From Thermococcus paralvinellae (GTDB lineage Archaea; Methanobacteriota_B; Thermococci; Thermococcales; Thermococcaceae), in assembly GCF_000517445.1 (NCBI RefSeq), contig NZ_CP006965.1, forward strand, positions 1,588,681 to 1,652,680: a stretch of DNA of 64,000 bases, written 5' to 3'. Both the position numbers and the translations under genes were made by a program. Shown in pieces: positions 28,818 through 38,437 of this stretch. The notes beneath the pieces are model-generated. The model was not told the DNA's origin. It was given only the letters and a program-made list of their open reading frames with translations, and ran no database searches. Position 1 is the stretch's first letter, and each line of letters starts with the position of its first letter.

Positions 28818-30788
28818 TCAAATTTCAAGTTCTGAAACTTGCCTTCTTGATTTGAAAGGTTCAAACCTTTTGCCTTCTCCAGAGTAGAATGTTCCGAAAA
28901 ATTCAACATAGTGCAAACGAAGAGCGTGAACGAAAGCACCTAAAGCGTTTATTGCGGTTGAGAATATCTGGCCACCGATGAAAACGACCAGACCAACAGC
29001 AATGCCGAGAGAAACTGGACCTATCTTCAGACCCCATATCATCTGAACAATTATGTTGATGACCATGGCAATTCCTGATGTTGCCAAAGCTAACGCCATT
29101 AATCTTGCATAGCTGAGCCAGTTTCCGACAAAGCCGAAGAAGTCAGAGATTATCATTAATATTGCCAAAGCTCCGTTTCTAAGCTCACTGAGAACAAACA
29201 ACACCAGTCCAATGCCAAATAATGCTTCAGCTGCAATTAATGGAACTATTCCTGCCAAGGAAAGTGCAAATAATGCCGTACCAAGGATTATAAACATCCA
29301 AGTGAGTTGATCGAGTACTGCATCTTTTATTTCACCGTTTTTGATTTTGACCATGAAGCCCACTGTGTATCCTATGAACAAGTGCATGAGACCTATTGCT
29401 AAAGAAATTTCAAGGACCATTAATGCATCTCTCATTGCATCGAGTTTGCGCCATACATGGAATCCTGCAAGGTCAAGAGCGTTTCCAAAGTAACTACCAA
29501 AGAATATTCCCATGAGCATAGTGAAGAAGGAACTCCAAAGCAGGATATTTGCAAATTTCCAGGTTCCATCTTGGAGATGCTTGTGGCCTTTGACTAACAA
29601 CGCGGCTATTATTCCTATTAACAGACCATACATAAAGTCCGTGAGCATAAAACCGAAGAAGAAGGAATATGTAAAGGCTAAAATCGGTGTTGGATCAATT
29701 TCATTGTACTTCGGAACTCCGAACATCTCTGTGAGCATCTCAAAAGGTGCTATAAGCTTTGGATTTTTGAGTTTGATTGGAATGTTATCAAGCTCTTCTT
29801 TAGTTGGCTCCTTGATGTTGATATAAACTTTTCCTTCTGTAACTCTCTTTATGCCTTCCACGACCCTTGGAACGTCTTTCCTTGGAAGCCAGCCAAGCAA
29901 AGCAAATGTCATGTTGGTTCTGGCAAGATGACTAAGAATGTTTGCTTTGTCTCTTTCATTTTCCATTAGTTCCTGATAGAAAACTATATCGTCATAGTAC
30001 TTTCTCGCAAGCTCTTTTGCTTCTTTCTCTGCCTCTGCTAACTCTTTCTCTTTTTCAACTAACTGATGTTTGTATTCCCTTATGGCCTCTCCCGGAGTAC
30101 CTTTTCCTTCTGGAACCTCTATACGCTCAAAAGCATACTTAGCTAACACTGGGTTTGCTCTATCATAATCCTTCTTGAGGATCGCAAACACAACCAAATA
30201 CCTAGCTTTAAACTCCTTTGAAATGTAAGCAACTTTGCCTTCAAGGGTTTTCGTCAATTCTTCTATCAGCGGAGAATACTTATCTCTATCAACAAAGCCA
30301 ACAACGATTTCAATCCTCTCGGTAGATCTCAGATATGAGACATCAATGTTCAAAGCGGATAAAAGCTCAAGAACTGCTATATTGTTCTTTATTCTCTCTA
30401 TCTCAGTGTTAATCGAGCTTATCTTGCCCTCAACTTGCTTGATTTGAGGCTCAACTTCCTCTAAAAACTTTTCAACTTCTTTCACAAGGTCTTCAATGCT
30501 CCTGTACTTGTATTTCCTCTTTGATATCATCGGCGGAAAGAAGAATTCCTTAATACCGCCTTTTTTCTCTTCCCTGTATCCTTTGAGAAACTCAACTAGA
30601 CGAGATATTCCAATGCTGTAAGAAGTTGCTTTACGATAAAACTCATTGGGGACATCTTTTTGAGCGATTCTAACATCAAGTTCCCTTATTTCCACCACAC
30701 CTTCTTCATGAAGGTACGTCAAAAGCCTATCCTTATACCTATTAATGCTTATAAGTTCAATTTTAACCATCTCTTCGGGCTTAAACAT
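28818..30788 (-). CDS. atpI: A-type ATP synthase subunit I (membrane stator)
   Basis: Stator subunit (a homologue), 656 residues. The N-terminal half is cytoplasmic and coiled (about 1-340); the C-terminal half has about seven to eight transmembrane helices. Motifs include FGFMLTDFMYG and SDFFGFVGNWLSYARLMALAL, whose Arg is the essential ion-channel residue of the family, then LHYVEFFGTFYSGEG. A G-rich SD is overlapped by the end of atpH. Confidence 0.96.
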   Translation of the reverse strand: MFKPEEMVKIELISINRYKDRLLTYLHEEGVVEIRELDVRIAQKDVPNEFYRKATSYSIGISRLVEFLKGYREEKKGGIKEFFFPPMISKRKYKYRSIEDLVKEVEKFLEEVEPQIKQVEGKISSINTEIERIKNNIAVLELLSALNIDVSYLRSTERIEIVVGFVDRDKYSPLIEELTKTLEGKVAYISKEFKARYLVVFAILKKDYDRANPVLAKYAFERIEVPEGKGTPGEAIREYKHQLVEKEKELAEAEKEAKELARKYYDDIVFYQELMENERDKANILSHLARTNMTFALLGWLPRKDVPRVVEGIKRVTEGKVYINIKEPTKEELDNIPIKLKNPKLIAPFEMLTEMFGVPKYNEIDPTPILAFTYSFFFGFMLTDFMYGLLIGIIAALLVKGHKHLQDGTWKFANILLWSSFFTMLMGIFFGSYFGNALDLAGFHVWRKLDAMRDALMVLEISLAIGLMHLFIGYTVGFMVKIKNGEIKDAVLDQLTWMFIILGTALFALSLAGIVPLIAAEALFGIGLVLFVLSELRNGALAILMIISDFFGFVGNWLSYARLMALALATSGIAMVINIIVQMIWGLKIGPVSLGIAVGLVVFIGGQIFSTAINALGAFVHALRLHYVEFFGTFYSGEGKRFEPFKSRRQVSELEI

Positions 30789-30789
30789 T

Positions 30790-31101
30790 TCAGCCCCCTC
30801 TTATGAGTTTTATACTCTCATCAATGGCTTTTTCGAAATTTTCAGTAGCTTTAACTTTGAGCTCTTCAAGCTCCTTAGTTCCCTTCTCAATAAGCCTATT
30901 AGCTTCAATTTCTCCCTCTCTCTTTTTCTTTTCAATGATCTCTCTTGCTTTCTCTTCAGCCTCAGCAATTATTTTGCTCTCCAGATCTCTTGCTTCTTCC
31001 TTTGCTTTTTGAACAATGAGCTTTGCCTCCTCCTTTGCTTTTTCAATTCTCTCCTCTGCTTTCTTTTCAGCTTCAACGATTTGCTTAATTACTTCCTCCA
31101 T
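30790..31101 (-). CDS. atpH: A-type ATP synthase subunit H
   Basis: Peripheral stalk subunit that forms a coiled coil with subunit E, about 103 residues, almost entirely Ala/Glu/Lys heptads. The true start is taken at 31101 (MEEVIKQIVEAEKK) with GGGAGATGAT upstream; the extra N-terminal 13 residues of a longer reading do not fit. It is the first gene of the operon H-I-K-E-C-F-A-B-D. Confidence 0.92.
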   Translation of the reverse strand: MEEVIKQIVEAEKKAEERIEKAKEEAKLIVQKAKEEARDLESKIIAEAEEKAREIIEKKKREGEIEANRLIEKGTKELEELKVKATENFEKAIDESIKLIRGG

Positions 31102-31158
31102 GAGCATCATCTCCCGATGATGGGTGAAAATGAGGTTCATTTTTGGCTAGTCTAATTG

Positions 31159-31168
31159 GTTTAAATAG
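31159..31168 (-). promoter_or_regulatory. TATA promoter of the ATP synthase operon
   Basis: The minus strand has CTATTTAAAC about 60 bases before the atpH start. A start site about 26 bases downstream would give a leader of some 35-40 bases, enough to contain the SD. Confidence 0.6.
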
Positions 31169-31229
31169 TTTATGCTCGTAGGATATGACAATATGCCGAA
31201 AAAAGAAAGGAAAATTTAAGAATAATACT

Positions 31230-31916
31230 CTATTCCTCACTCTTTTTCTTTTCAAGAAGAGATTTGATATCTTTAAGAGCACTATTTTTGGCAAATATAA
31301 TGATTTGTCCCTTTTTTGGAAGCTTAGTGTCACCAGATGGGATAATTAGATTGCCTTTCTCATCGTAAATTGCCACTATAAGGGAATCTTTTGGAAGGCC
31401 AAGGTCTTTCACAACTTTTTCAGCAACTTCACTATTTTCATCAATTCGGAATTGGACAATTTCCGCCCCTTCCTTTGGGAATAAAACTCTATCGAATCCT
31501 GGAGTGACTATGCTCCTGAAAATGTAGTTCGCTGCTATCTCCTCTGGGCTTATAACAAAGTCAAAGTACCTCTTTAAATCCTCTACTTTCTCAAAGACTT
31601 CCTTATTCTTTGGATTGCTGACTCTCAAAATTGTGGTAACTTTTGGATTCAAATGCTTTGCTAAAATACAAGCAAGGAGATTTGCATCATCTCTTCCAGT
31701 TAAAGCCGCAAACGCATCAGCTTGCTTTATATTCGCCTCCTCAAGGGTTTTTTGGTTAGTTGCATCACCTTCAATAACGAGACCATTGATTAAAAGAGAG
31801 AGCTCTTTGGCTCTCTCTTTGTCCATTTCAATTATTGTAACATCATGACCTTCTGCCTCGAGCATTTTTGCAACTAAATATCCAACTCTGCCTGCCCCCA
31901 TTATTACAACGAACAT
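31230..31916 (-). CDS. trkA: TrkA-type NAD-binding potassium-channel/transport regulator
   Basis: About 228 residues. The TrkA-N (RCK) Rossmann domain begins with VVIMGAGRVGYLVAK and contains the Asp/Glu ligand region IIEMDKERA, GDATNQKTL and ALTGRDDANLLA. A TrkA-C domain covers about 140-218. It gates potassium uptake in response to nucleotide. The ATG at 31916 follows GAGGTGAC. The gene overlaps the secD end, so it sits in the secF-secD transcript. The Trk/Ktr membrane partner is not in this window. Confidence 0.88.
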   Translation of the reverse strand: MFVVIMGAGRVGYLVAKMLEAEGHDVTIIEMDKERAKELSLLINGLVIEGDATNQKTLEEANIKQADAFAALTGRDDANLLACILAKHLNPKVTTILRVSNPKNKEVFEKVEDLKRYFDFVISPEEIAANYIFRSIVTPGFDRVLFPKEGAEIVQFRIDENSEVAEKVVKDLGLPKDSLIVAIYDEKGNLIIPSGDTKLPKKGQIIIFAKNSALKDIKSLLEKKKSEE

Positions 31917-31921
31917 CCAAG

Positions 31922-33445
31922 TCACCTCTTCTCCCCTATGAGGAATTTTGCTATCTCAGCATAGGCAGGCCTTGTAATTGAAATTCCAATTATGACACCG
32001 AGGATTGTTGTGAATGCAAATCCTCTCAGCCCTCCAACGAAGAACTTGAAGAGAAAGCTCATTGCAACAACTGTTGTCGTTGCTGATGCCAAGATAACAA
32101 AGAATGCCCTTCCCATTCTCTTAAGTATGCTGCTCCTTTTCACAATTTTTTCTCTCTTGCTCCTTCCTAAAAGCTCATCAGTGATGACTATCTGCTGGTC
32201 AACTCCCGTTCCTATTGCTGCTATGATTCCCGCAATACTTGGCAAATCCAAGTTCCACTTAATTAATGCAGCAATTCCGAGGATTATGATGACTTCACTT
32301 AGACTTGTAAATGTTACAGGTATCGCAATCCTAAGCTTTCTGTAGTGGAACCAAATTACTAGACCAACGACAATTAGAGCTGCTATCCCCGCTATTAGAA
32401 CTTGCCTCTTAAAGTTCTCTCCGAGCTCTGGCGAAATGTATTGGGAACCTTCAACATAAACTTTGACAGGCAAAGACCCACTGCTCAAAACGACCGCTAT
32501 AACTTGTGCCTCTTGCTGGGCAATGTATTGATTTGGAGCAGTTCCAGTTATTCTTACATCGGTTTGAGGAATTCCCTGAGCAAGCCCAGAACCAAGTGAA
32601 TATGGACCATACAATCCTAAAGCTCTTGTTATTAGGCTCTTTAGGTCTTCACCTTGCTGTGGCTCAAAATATCTAACTGTTATCCCTTTTGCTTCAAGCT
32701 GGTCTCTTAGGTTTTTATCAACACTAACTAAAACAACAAGTTTCTTATCCTTGGCAAGATTTACTATCTCGTCAATGCTTTGGTTTGTATATGCAATTGT
32801 ATCAATGTTGAACGCTTTCTTAATCCTCTCAGTTAAGGGCATTGCATCTGGGGCTTCTCCTTTAAAGTCAGTAATCATTAAATTATAGCCCTCTTGAGGA
32901 ACTACGAAGAGAGAATTCACAGGTGGGTCGAGGAACATGTCAACAGGGTAGCCTGCTTTGTCTTTAGCTAACTGAGCAAACTTCTCTGCCGCTTGTTTTG
33001 AGATTCTAAATGGAACAGACCATTCATAATATGTGCCCTTAGGCTCGATTTGTATCGGGAACACCTGAACAATGTCTTCACCAGTTGCAAAAATTACCCC
33101 TTCAAATTCCGCATAGAATACACCCTGTCTTTCAATAGTTTCTTTCACGCTTCTTGCTTCTTCTTCTGTAACACCAGCGACTTTAACAATTATGTATTGA
33201 TCACCCCAAGGCTCGACTTTAATATCTTTAACACCAAGCTGATTCAATCTTTTTTCTAGGGAAACCTTTACTTGCTCCATTGTATTTTGATCAACTGGAT
33301 GTTCAAGCTTGACAGTAATAGCAGTTCCACCGCTTATGTCAAGACCAAAAGTTAAGCCGTAAGTGAGCAATGATGCAATTGAACCAATGATAAAGATTGT
33401 GAGCAATAAGACTCTCCAATTAAAAAGAAGCTTTTTCCAGTTCAT
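31922..33445 (-). CDS. secD: Protein translocase subunit SecD
   Basis: Membrane component that helps draw secreted proteins through the Sec channel using the ion gradient. 507 residues, one N-terminal helix, the D1 motif [11 protein letters not shown], a large external P1 domain, then five C-terminal helices with [14 protein letters not shown] (D4-type motif) and [14 protein letters not shown]. It overlaps secF by 4 bases. The archaeal order secF-secD is kept. Confidence 0.96.
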   Translation of the reverse strand: MNWKKLLFNWRVLLLTIFIIGSIASLLTYGLTFGLDISGGTAITVKLEHPVDQNTMEQVKVSLEKRLNQLGVKDIKVEPWGDQYIIVKVAGVTEEEARSVKETIERQGVFYAEFEGVIFATGEDIVQVFPIQIEPKGTYYEWSVPFRISKQAAEKFAQLAKDKAGYPVDMFLDPPVNSLFVVPQEGYNLMITDFKGEAPDAMPLTERIKKAFNIDTIAYTNQSIDEIVNLAKDKKLVVLVSVDKNLRDQLEAKGITVRYFEPQQGEDLKSLITRALGLYGPYSLGSGLAQGIPQTDVRITGTAPNQYIAQQEAQVIAVVLSSGSLPVKVYVEGSQYISPELGENFKRQVLIAGIAALIVVGLVIWFHYRKLRIAIPVTFTSLSEVIIILGIAALIKWNLDLPSIAGIIAAIGTGVDQQIVITDELLGRSKREKIVKRSSILKRMGRAFFVILASATTTVVAMSFLFKFFVGGLRGFAFTTILGVIIGISITRPAYAEIAKFLIGEKR

Positions 33446-34371
33446 TTCCTACCCCCCTTTTTCTTCTTAGAAGCTTTTGATGACATGGATGTTTTTTTAG
33501 AGGTTTTACTTTTCTCTCTTTCTTCTTTCTTTGCTATGAACCATCTTAAGACACCAGCATTCAAAATCCATGTGTTCATGAAATCCGCCAGCAAACCAAA
33601 GATTAGGACTATCGCAATTTCATCAATAACCTTAGCTGTCGAGAACAACCAAAGCGAAGCCAAAGCTCCCAAGGTTGTTGTGCTCATTGTAAAACCAGTT
33701 GACACTGCAGAGAAATATGCCTCCTCAACAGTATCTTCCTTTCTCTTAAGAAGCTTTGTAGTCAGAAGGATGTTACTATCAACCGAGTAACCTATAAGCA
33801 TTAACAGAGCTGCAATCGTCGCTTGGCTTAACTCGATGCCGAAGATGCTCATTAAGGCCAAAGCTATCACCATGTCCGAGAAAGCTGAGAATATAACTGT
33901 AAATGACGGAACTGGGACTCTGAAGAACAGAAAGACAACAACTGCCATTCCAAGGAATGCTAAGGAAATTGCTTTTATTCCTTGTTCCCTTGCCATTGCT
34001 CCAAAAGTGGGTCGAACTTCAGATATTGCATACTTTGCATCTGGGAAGCGTTGCTTGAGAGCTTCCCTTATTTTTTCAGGATCAACATCCGCCGGTGCGT
34101 AAACATTTATTCCACTGCTCTCTTTTCCAATTCCTGTGAATTTCTCTACTCTAACATCTATATTAAGCTGTTGAGAAAGATATTTAGCAACCTCATCAGG
34201 ATTTGCATCCACGCCGTAGGCAGTTACAACCACTCCACCCTTGAGGTCAATTCCAAGCTGGGGGAAATGAACTGCCAGAATTAAGAGCGATACAAAGAAA
34301 ACTATCAAGGGGTAAATTATCATTTTTTTAGTCTCAATTTCTGTGAGCTTTTTAAGTTTGTCTTTGATCAT
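33442..34371 (-). CDS. secF: Protein translocase subunit SecF
   Basis: Partner of SecD, about 309 residues with six helices. Contains [12 protein letters not shown] (D1 motif), a shorter external domain, then [21 protein letters not shown] with the family's membrane-embedded Asp. A Lys/Ser-rich cytoplasmic tail ends the protein. The ATG at 34371 follows GAGGTGG; the longer GTG start falls in the SD. Confidence 0.95.
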   Translation of the reverse strand: MIKDKLKKLTEIETKKMIIYPLIVFFVSLLILAVHFPQLGIDLKGGVVVTAYGVDANPDEVAKYLSQQLNIDVRVEKFTGIGKESSGINVYAPADVDPEKIREALKQRFPDAKYAISEVRPTFGAMAREQGIKAISLAFLGMAVVVFLFFRVPVPSFTVIFSAFSDMVIALALMSIFGIELSQATIAALLMLIGYSVDSNILLTTKLLKRKEDTVEEAYFSAVSTGFTMSTTTLGALASLWLFSTAKVIDEIAIVLIFGLLADFMNTWILNAGVLRWFIAKKEEREKSKTSKKTSMSSKASKKKKGGRK

Positions 34372-34523
34372 TCTTTCCACCTCTAAGCAATTTTAAAGGT
34401 GTTCAATTAAACTCTTTTCCATTATTTCGGCGAAAGTATTTTAAAAGTATGTGGTATTTAAGTTTGCCTTCGAGCACTCAATTTTAAAAGGTAAAAGCTT
34501 AAAGGTTATGATAGGTGAGGATC

Positions 34524-34940
34524 ATGGACACCATAGGATATCATTATGTGGTCGAAGCTTCAGGCTGTGATCCTGAGATTCTGAGTGATGCTAACAAAAT
34601 AAGAGAGATCTTCCTCAAAGCTGCAGAAGCTGGAAATATGGAAGTTAAAGCAAGCTACTTTTTCAAATTCTCTCCAACAGGTGTCAGCGGCATGGTTATT
34701 GTTGCAGAATCACACATATCAATCCACACATGGCCCGAGAAAGGCTATGCCGCCATAGACGTTTACACTTGTGGAGAAAAAGCTGACCCAGAAAAGGCAG
34801 TTGATTACATCCTTGATGCAATAAAAGCAGAGTACGCCCACGTCTCAGAAGTCAAGAGGGGCATTGAAGAGGAAGACAACACATTTACACACATGATTCT
34901 GACATGGGAAGAAAAGCTTGATAGGAAAAACAAAGGATAA
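34524..34940 (+). CDS. speD: S-adenosylmethionine decarboxylase proenzyme
   Basis: Makes decarboxylated SAM, the aminopropyl donor for polyamines, which thermophiles need in quantity. 138 residues, class 1b. The self-cleavage site is E-S in VAESHISIHTWPE near residue 65; the Ser becomes the pyruvoyl cofactor. His and Cys (YTCGEKA) of the active site follow. The start at 34524 has AGGTGAGG just before it. A likely TATA box, ATTTTAAAAG, lies near 34480-34489. Confidence 0.95.
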   Translation: MDTIGYHYVVEASGCDPEILSDANKIREIFLKAAEAGNMEVKASYFFKFSPTGVSGMVIVAESHISIHTWPEKGYAAIDVYTCGEKADPEKAVDYILDAIKAEYAHVSEVKRGIEEEDNTFTHMILTWEEKLDRKNKG

Positions 34941-34944
34941 GAAG

Positions 34945-35895
34945 TCACTCTAAGAGCTTTTCAATCTCTTCTTTTAGTCTTTCAATCTTTTCTTTGAGTT
35001 CTTCAAACTTAATCTTATACGGCTCAAGCTCATCAACTCTCTTTTTGAGTTCTTCATTTTCCCTGCTTAGCTCTTCAACTTTTTTCTCAAGCTCCTCCTT
35101 TTCTCCCCTGAGTTCATCAGCTAGGTGTTTTAACTCCTCTACCTTCTTTTCGAGTTCCTCTTTTGCTAATGTTAGCTCCTTGACAACTTTTTCTAACTTT
35201 TCTACTTCCTCTTCCTTGGCTTTAAGCTTCTCTTCAAGTTCCTTGATTTTAGTCTCGTCAACTTTCTTCGCTTGCAACTCCATAAGCTTAATTTTTGTCT
35301 CACTCAGCTCCTTTTCCAGCTCTTTCTTTTCCTTTTTAACTTTCTCAAGCTCTGCCTTTGTCTCCTCAAGCTCTTTCTTTAATTTTTCAATTTCTTCTCT
35401 TGCCTTCTCTAAGCTCTCAAGCTCCACTGTCTGCTTCATCTTCTCAAGCTCTTCCTTAACCCTCTCGTACTCAAGCTTAAGCTTCTCGTATTCTTTCATC
35501 AGCTTTTCATACTCTTCCTTAGCTATTACTTCTTTAAGCCCACCTCTCTCAATCATTTCAATTGTCTTAATGAGCTCGTCGAGCTTTCCTTGCTTGATTA
35601 ATTCATATGTCTCTCTAACTAACTGTCCAGCTTTGCTTTCACCCTTGAGGTGCTTCCTAATTGTTTGTTCAGTCCTTCCTAATTCTCTTGCAATCTCGCT
35701 AACCGTCATTCCAGCCTTTTCTCTTGCAATAGCACCTGCGGCAACTGCTAAGCTGTCAACCCATGTCAATCTTTCGGCTGGGTCTTTAATGAGTTCAATT
35801 ACCTCTGGCCTGAAAAGCGTTGCAAATAGGAGAACGCTCTCAAGCTGATGAATCTCTTGTCTTCCAAGGGGGTTGAGTGGAACCTCAATTGTCAT
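34945..35895 (-). CDS. Helix-turn-helix protein with long coiled coil (unknown)
   Basis: About 316 residues. Residues 1-60 form a small helical domain, then a helix-turn-helix of the form MTVSEIARELGRTEQTIRKHLKG (about 60-83). After about 30 more residues the remainder (about 115-316) is an uninterrupted Glu/Lys/Leu coiled coil some 200 residues long. It looks like a DNA-binding head on a rod. The start at 35895 uses AGGAGGTGATGG. It is directly downstream of the KaiC-like ATPase gene, 13 bases apart, suggesting a two-protein unit. The regulatory target is unknown. A long opposite-strand frame is only a shadow of the repetitive coil. Confidence 0.72.
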   Translation of the reverse strand: MTIEVPLNPLGRQEIHQLESVLLFATLFRPEVIELIKDPAERLTWVDSLAVAAGAIAREKAGMTVSEIARELGRTEQTIRKHLKGESKAGQLVRETYELIKQGKLDELIKTIEMIERGGLKEVIAKEEYEKLMKEYEKLKLEYERVKEELEKMKQTVELESLEKAREEIEKLKKELEETKAELEKVKKEKKELEKELSETKIKLMELQAKKVDETKIKELEEKLKAKEEEVEKLEKVVKELTLAKEELEKKVEELKHLADELRGEKEELEKKVEELSRENEELKKRVDELEPYKIKFEELKEKIERLKEEIEKLLE

Positions 35896-35908
35896 TTCCA
35901 TCACCTCC

Positions 35909-36652
35909 TCACAACTCTAAAACTCTACCTCTCTTCAGCACTTTGTCGTGATAAACAATTATCCCCTTGTCAGTAATGTCAAATGGGTGTCTCCTCATTG
36001 AGTGTGATGTCCCTCTCATCTTCCAGACGATTAAGGAACGCTTGAGCTCACCATCAATCTCATCAAGGTCGAGCCTTATGATGCCATCAACACCATGTTC
36101 AACTCCCGGTCCACCGAATCCCCTCTCCCCAACACTGATCTGGCTCACAAAGATTGATGTACATCCTGTTCCGGCTAAAACTCTCTTGAGCTGTAAGATT
36201 ATACTTCTCGCCATGGCGGGCTTGTTTATGTAGAGTGTTGTAACTGAGTCAACAACAACTCTCTTCGCTCCAATATCTTTAATTGCCTGCCTTAAAACGT
36301 CAATGAACTCCCTCAAATCTGTTAAGTCGTGGACGATGTACTTTTCATATTCTTTTGACTTCCCAATTCCAGCTGTGAAGGCATCAACCATTGCAAACAT
36401 ACCTTCCTCCTCATATTTTTTAACATCCCAACCAAATTGGGCCATGTTCTGCCTCACTTGGACTGGATGCTCCTCTAAAGCAACATATATGCCCGGTTCA
36501 CCCATTTGGAGGCCGTTCCATAAGAACTGCTGACTGAAAATTGTCTTACCAGTTCCCGGCCCACCGCTTAGTAAAACGACATTCCTCTCTGGTATACCCC
36601 CGTGAAGTATCTCATCCATCCCCGGAATTCCCGTCTTAACCCGCTTAACCAT
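35909..36652 (-). CDS. KaiC/RadA-like single-domain ATPase
   Basis: About 247 residues. Walker [11 protein letters not shown] near residue 31, the catalytic Glu pair in [13 protein letters not shown], Walker [13 protein letters not shown] and a C-terminal [15 protein letters not shown] are typical of one KaiC-type domain of the RecA superfamily. Archaeal proteins of this sort lack the cyanobacterial clock context. The start at 36652 is set by GGAGGTGGTGGGG. It probably works with the downstream HTH/coiled-coil protein, perhaps as a signalling ATPase. Confidence 0.85.
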   Translation of the reverse strand: MVKRVKTGIPGMDEILHGGIPERNVVLLSGGPGTGKTIFSQQFLWNGLQMGEPGIYVALEEHPVQVRQNMAQFGWDVKKYEEEGMFAMVDAFTAGIGKSKEYEKYIVHDLTDLREFIDVLRQAIKDIGAKRVVVDSVTTLYINKPAMARSIILQLKRVLAGTGCTSIFVSQISVGERGFGGPGVEHGVDGIIRLDLDEIDGELKRSLIVWKMRGTSHSMRRHPFDITDKGIIVYHDKVLKRGRVLEL

Positions 36653-36754
36653 CCCCACCACCTCCATCATCAAAATTAGATTATTTTAACATAATTAGAA
36701 AAAGCCCTGATTTTAATTACCGAAAGATACTATAAATGTAGAGGTATATAAAAG

Positions 36755-37267
36755 TTACGCTTTTCTGTGCCGCCGTATAAACTCGCCAACATCTGTAATG
36801 TTCTTGATGAACGCTCTCTCACTGTTGGACTGAATTCTGCCAATTCCCAAAATCACTCCATTCTCATCGAAGAGAACAAGCTTTTTTGTACCTTCCCAGT
36901 TGTATTCTTTAATGCCTCTTTTTGGAACATCTTTGCCCGTTGTGAAAAGGAAAGCAGCCTTTGGCTTCAAGATGGTATAGTTCTTTTTAATATTAACGAA
37001 GTAGAAGAACTCAATGTTCGGATAGAATTTTTCCACTAAATTTTCATCAACTTTTATCGTTCCAACAAAAGTCCCAAAGGAATAGGGCTTGAGCTTTAGA
37101 TTTTCAATCTCTCTCCAAACTTCCTCGTTCACAGCATAAACATCTCTGAATTTGCCCTCAACAACTGCAAAAAAGCTGTGCTTAAGTTCGCCATACTTTT
37201 CTGCTTCTCTCAAAATTAAGTCAAACTCCCATGAAGAAACTCTTCGATATCTAATCTTCTGCCCCAT
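36755..37267 (-). CDS. Probable PUA-domain protein
   Basis: About 170 residues. The N-terminal part ([21 protein letters not shown]) and central beta-rich part look like a pre-PUA domain. The C-terminal half, with [19 protein letters not shown] and [16 protein letters not shown], looks like a PUA RNA-binding fold. This would fit the COG3270-type proteins found next to or within NOL1/NOP2-like systems, but the assignment is by pattern only. Start at 37267 after GAGTGA. A monocistronic unit is likely. Confidence 0.55.
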   Translation of the reverse strand: MGQKIRYRRVSSWEFDLILREAEKYGELKHSFFAVVEGKFRDVYAVNEEVWREIENLKLKPYSFGTFVGTIKVDENLVEKFYPNIEFFYFVNIKKNYTILKPKAAFLFTTGKDVPKRGIKEYNWEGTKKLVLFDENGVILGIGRIQSNSERAFIKNITDVGEFIRRHRKA

Positions 37268-37306
37268 TTTCACTCAAAATTAACTAACACAATGTCCCTT
37301 AAAAGG

Positions 37307-37891
37307 TTAGCTCGAGGTTGTGGTATTTGGAGGAGGCACCTGTTCCGGATAAGCCACAATTATCGTGGCATTCTTGGGCATGTTCTCCTCCATCTTCACA
37401 TGAACATAGTAGTCACTCACCAGCCACTGGGCAGAAAAGGCGCTGAGAAAAGCTGAAGCACTTAGGAGAGTAATCGCTATGACGGAGGGAGCAGGATGCA
37501 CAGAGACTCCCTTTCCTTTCAGAAAGATTATTAGCCCCACCAGAGAAGACGATGCCCATGTCCCGAGAACAGCGAACAGTACGGGAGTCTCCACAGGGGT
37601 TCTCATGAAATAAAGAAGTGCCCAGAGCGATCCAAGTAAGCCAAATACAAAGTAAACTCCTCCAAACTTTTTTGCTCTTTTGAAATTCGTAGCAATCCCC
37701 AAGTAGTAAAGCGAAATTGTCCCCAAAGCAAAGTAACCGAGTATAAGAAATGGTACAGCCCATGCAACATGACGATAGGCAGAACTTGGAACGATGCTGA
37801 AAAACATAACTGGCACAAAACCGTAGAACGCAAGGTTAACCACAGCCTGAACCATAAAACATGCCAACAGGATACCGGACTTCCATCTCAT
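37307..37891 (-). CDS. Membrane protein (unknown), probably leaderless
   Basis: 194 residues with about six hydrophobic helices and a short external C-terminal end rich in Pro/Thr. No motif identifies a substrate or partner. There is no SD before the ATG; AAATATAACA on the minus strand (37911-37920) lies about 25 bases upstream, so the message is probably leaderless. Confidence 0.68.
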   Translation of the reverse strand: MRWKSGILLACFMVQAVVNLAFYGFVPVMFFSIVPSSAYRHVAWAVPFLILGYFALGTISLYYLGIATNFKRAKKFGGVYFVFGLLGSLWALLYFMRTPVETPVLFAVLGTWASSSLVGLIIFLKGKGVSVHPAPSVIAITLLSASAFLSAFSAQWLVSDYYVHVKMEENMPKNATIIVAYPEQVPPPNTTTSS

Positions 37892-37918
37892 AATTAAAAT
37901 TATGACGTAGTGTTATAT

Positions 37919-38428
37919 TTACTTTTCGGCTTCGTCTAAAATCCTACTCAGCCCATCCAAATCAGTCTTATCAAACTCCTCCCTGAATTTCAAACCAAGC
38001 TCGGCTATCTCTTCTCTTGTGATGATTTCTTTTCCTTCCCCTATTCCTGGACAGCTTTCATCATAATACAGCCAGAGCTTTTCTCCTTTGTATTCAAAAG
38101 ACTCTTCCCCTTCAACGCCCAGAGGTTTGTGAGAGACCATAAATGGGTAAATCTGACAGACTAATGGATTGTAGTCATGGATTTTGCATTTGCCCGTCTC
38201 TGGGTCATGAAAGACGCAACCCAAATCCCACTCCCTGTAAGCCAAGACAAACCTGATTTTCCCGTTTTCAGCTGTGAAGAGAACGAAATCTTGAGGATCA
38301 TGGTCATGCTCGGCTATCCTTTTGATGTCGTAAAGTGTGAGGTAGATAAACCTCCCACGGCAGCAATCTATACAGAATTTGCACTCAAATTTAACATCAC
38401 TTTTGAGAGGTTTGGGTTTGAATCTCAT
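37919..38428 (-). CDS. YkgJ-family Cys-cluster (zinc/iron-binding) protein
   Basis: 169 residues. CKFCIDCCRGRF near residue 16 and a later CVFHDPETGKC, then CQIYP, form the Cys pattern of the YkgJ/FliB-like family thought to bind zinc or iron. The biochemical role is unclear. GAGGTGAG precedes the ATG; the SD lies 10 bases after the Elp3 stop, so the gene is probably translated from the Elp3 message. Confidence 0.78.
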   Translation of the reverse strand: MRFKPKPLKSDVKFECKFCIDCCRGRFIYLTLYDIKRIAEHDHDPQDFVLFTAENGKIRFVLAYREWDLGCVFHDPETGKCKIHDYNPLVCQIYPFMVSHKPLGVEGEESFEYKGEKLWLYYDESCPGIGEGKEIITREEIAELGLKFREEFDKTDLDGLSRILDEAEK

Positions 38429-38437
38429 TGACTCACC

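Noticed and set aside
34510-34600. CTGA and TGATG motifs near the speD start as a guide RNA
   Set aside because: Box spacing does not fit; they are ordinary codons of speD.
34994-35848. 284-codon Ser/Phe-rich frame opposite the coiled-coil gene
   Set aside because: It is the complement of Glu/Lys repeats; the product is low-complexity serine and the other strand has an HTH domain and an SD.
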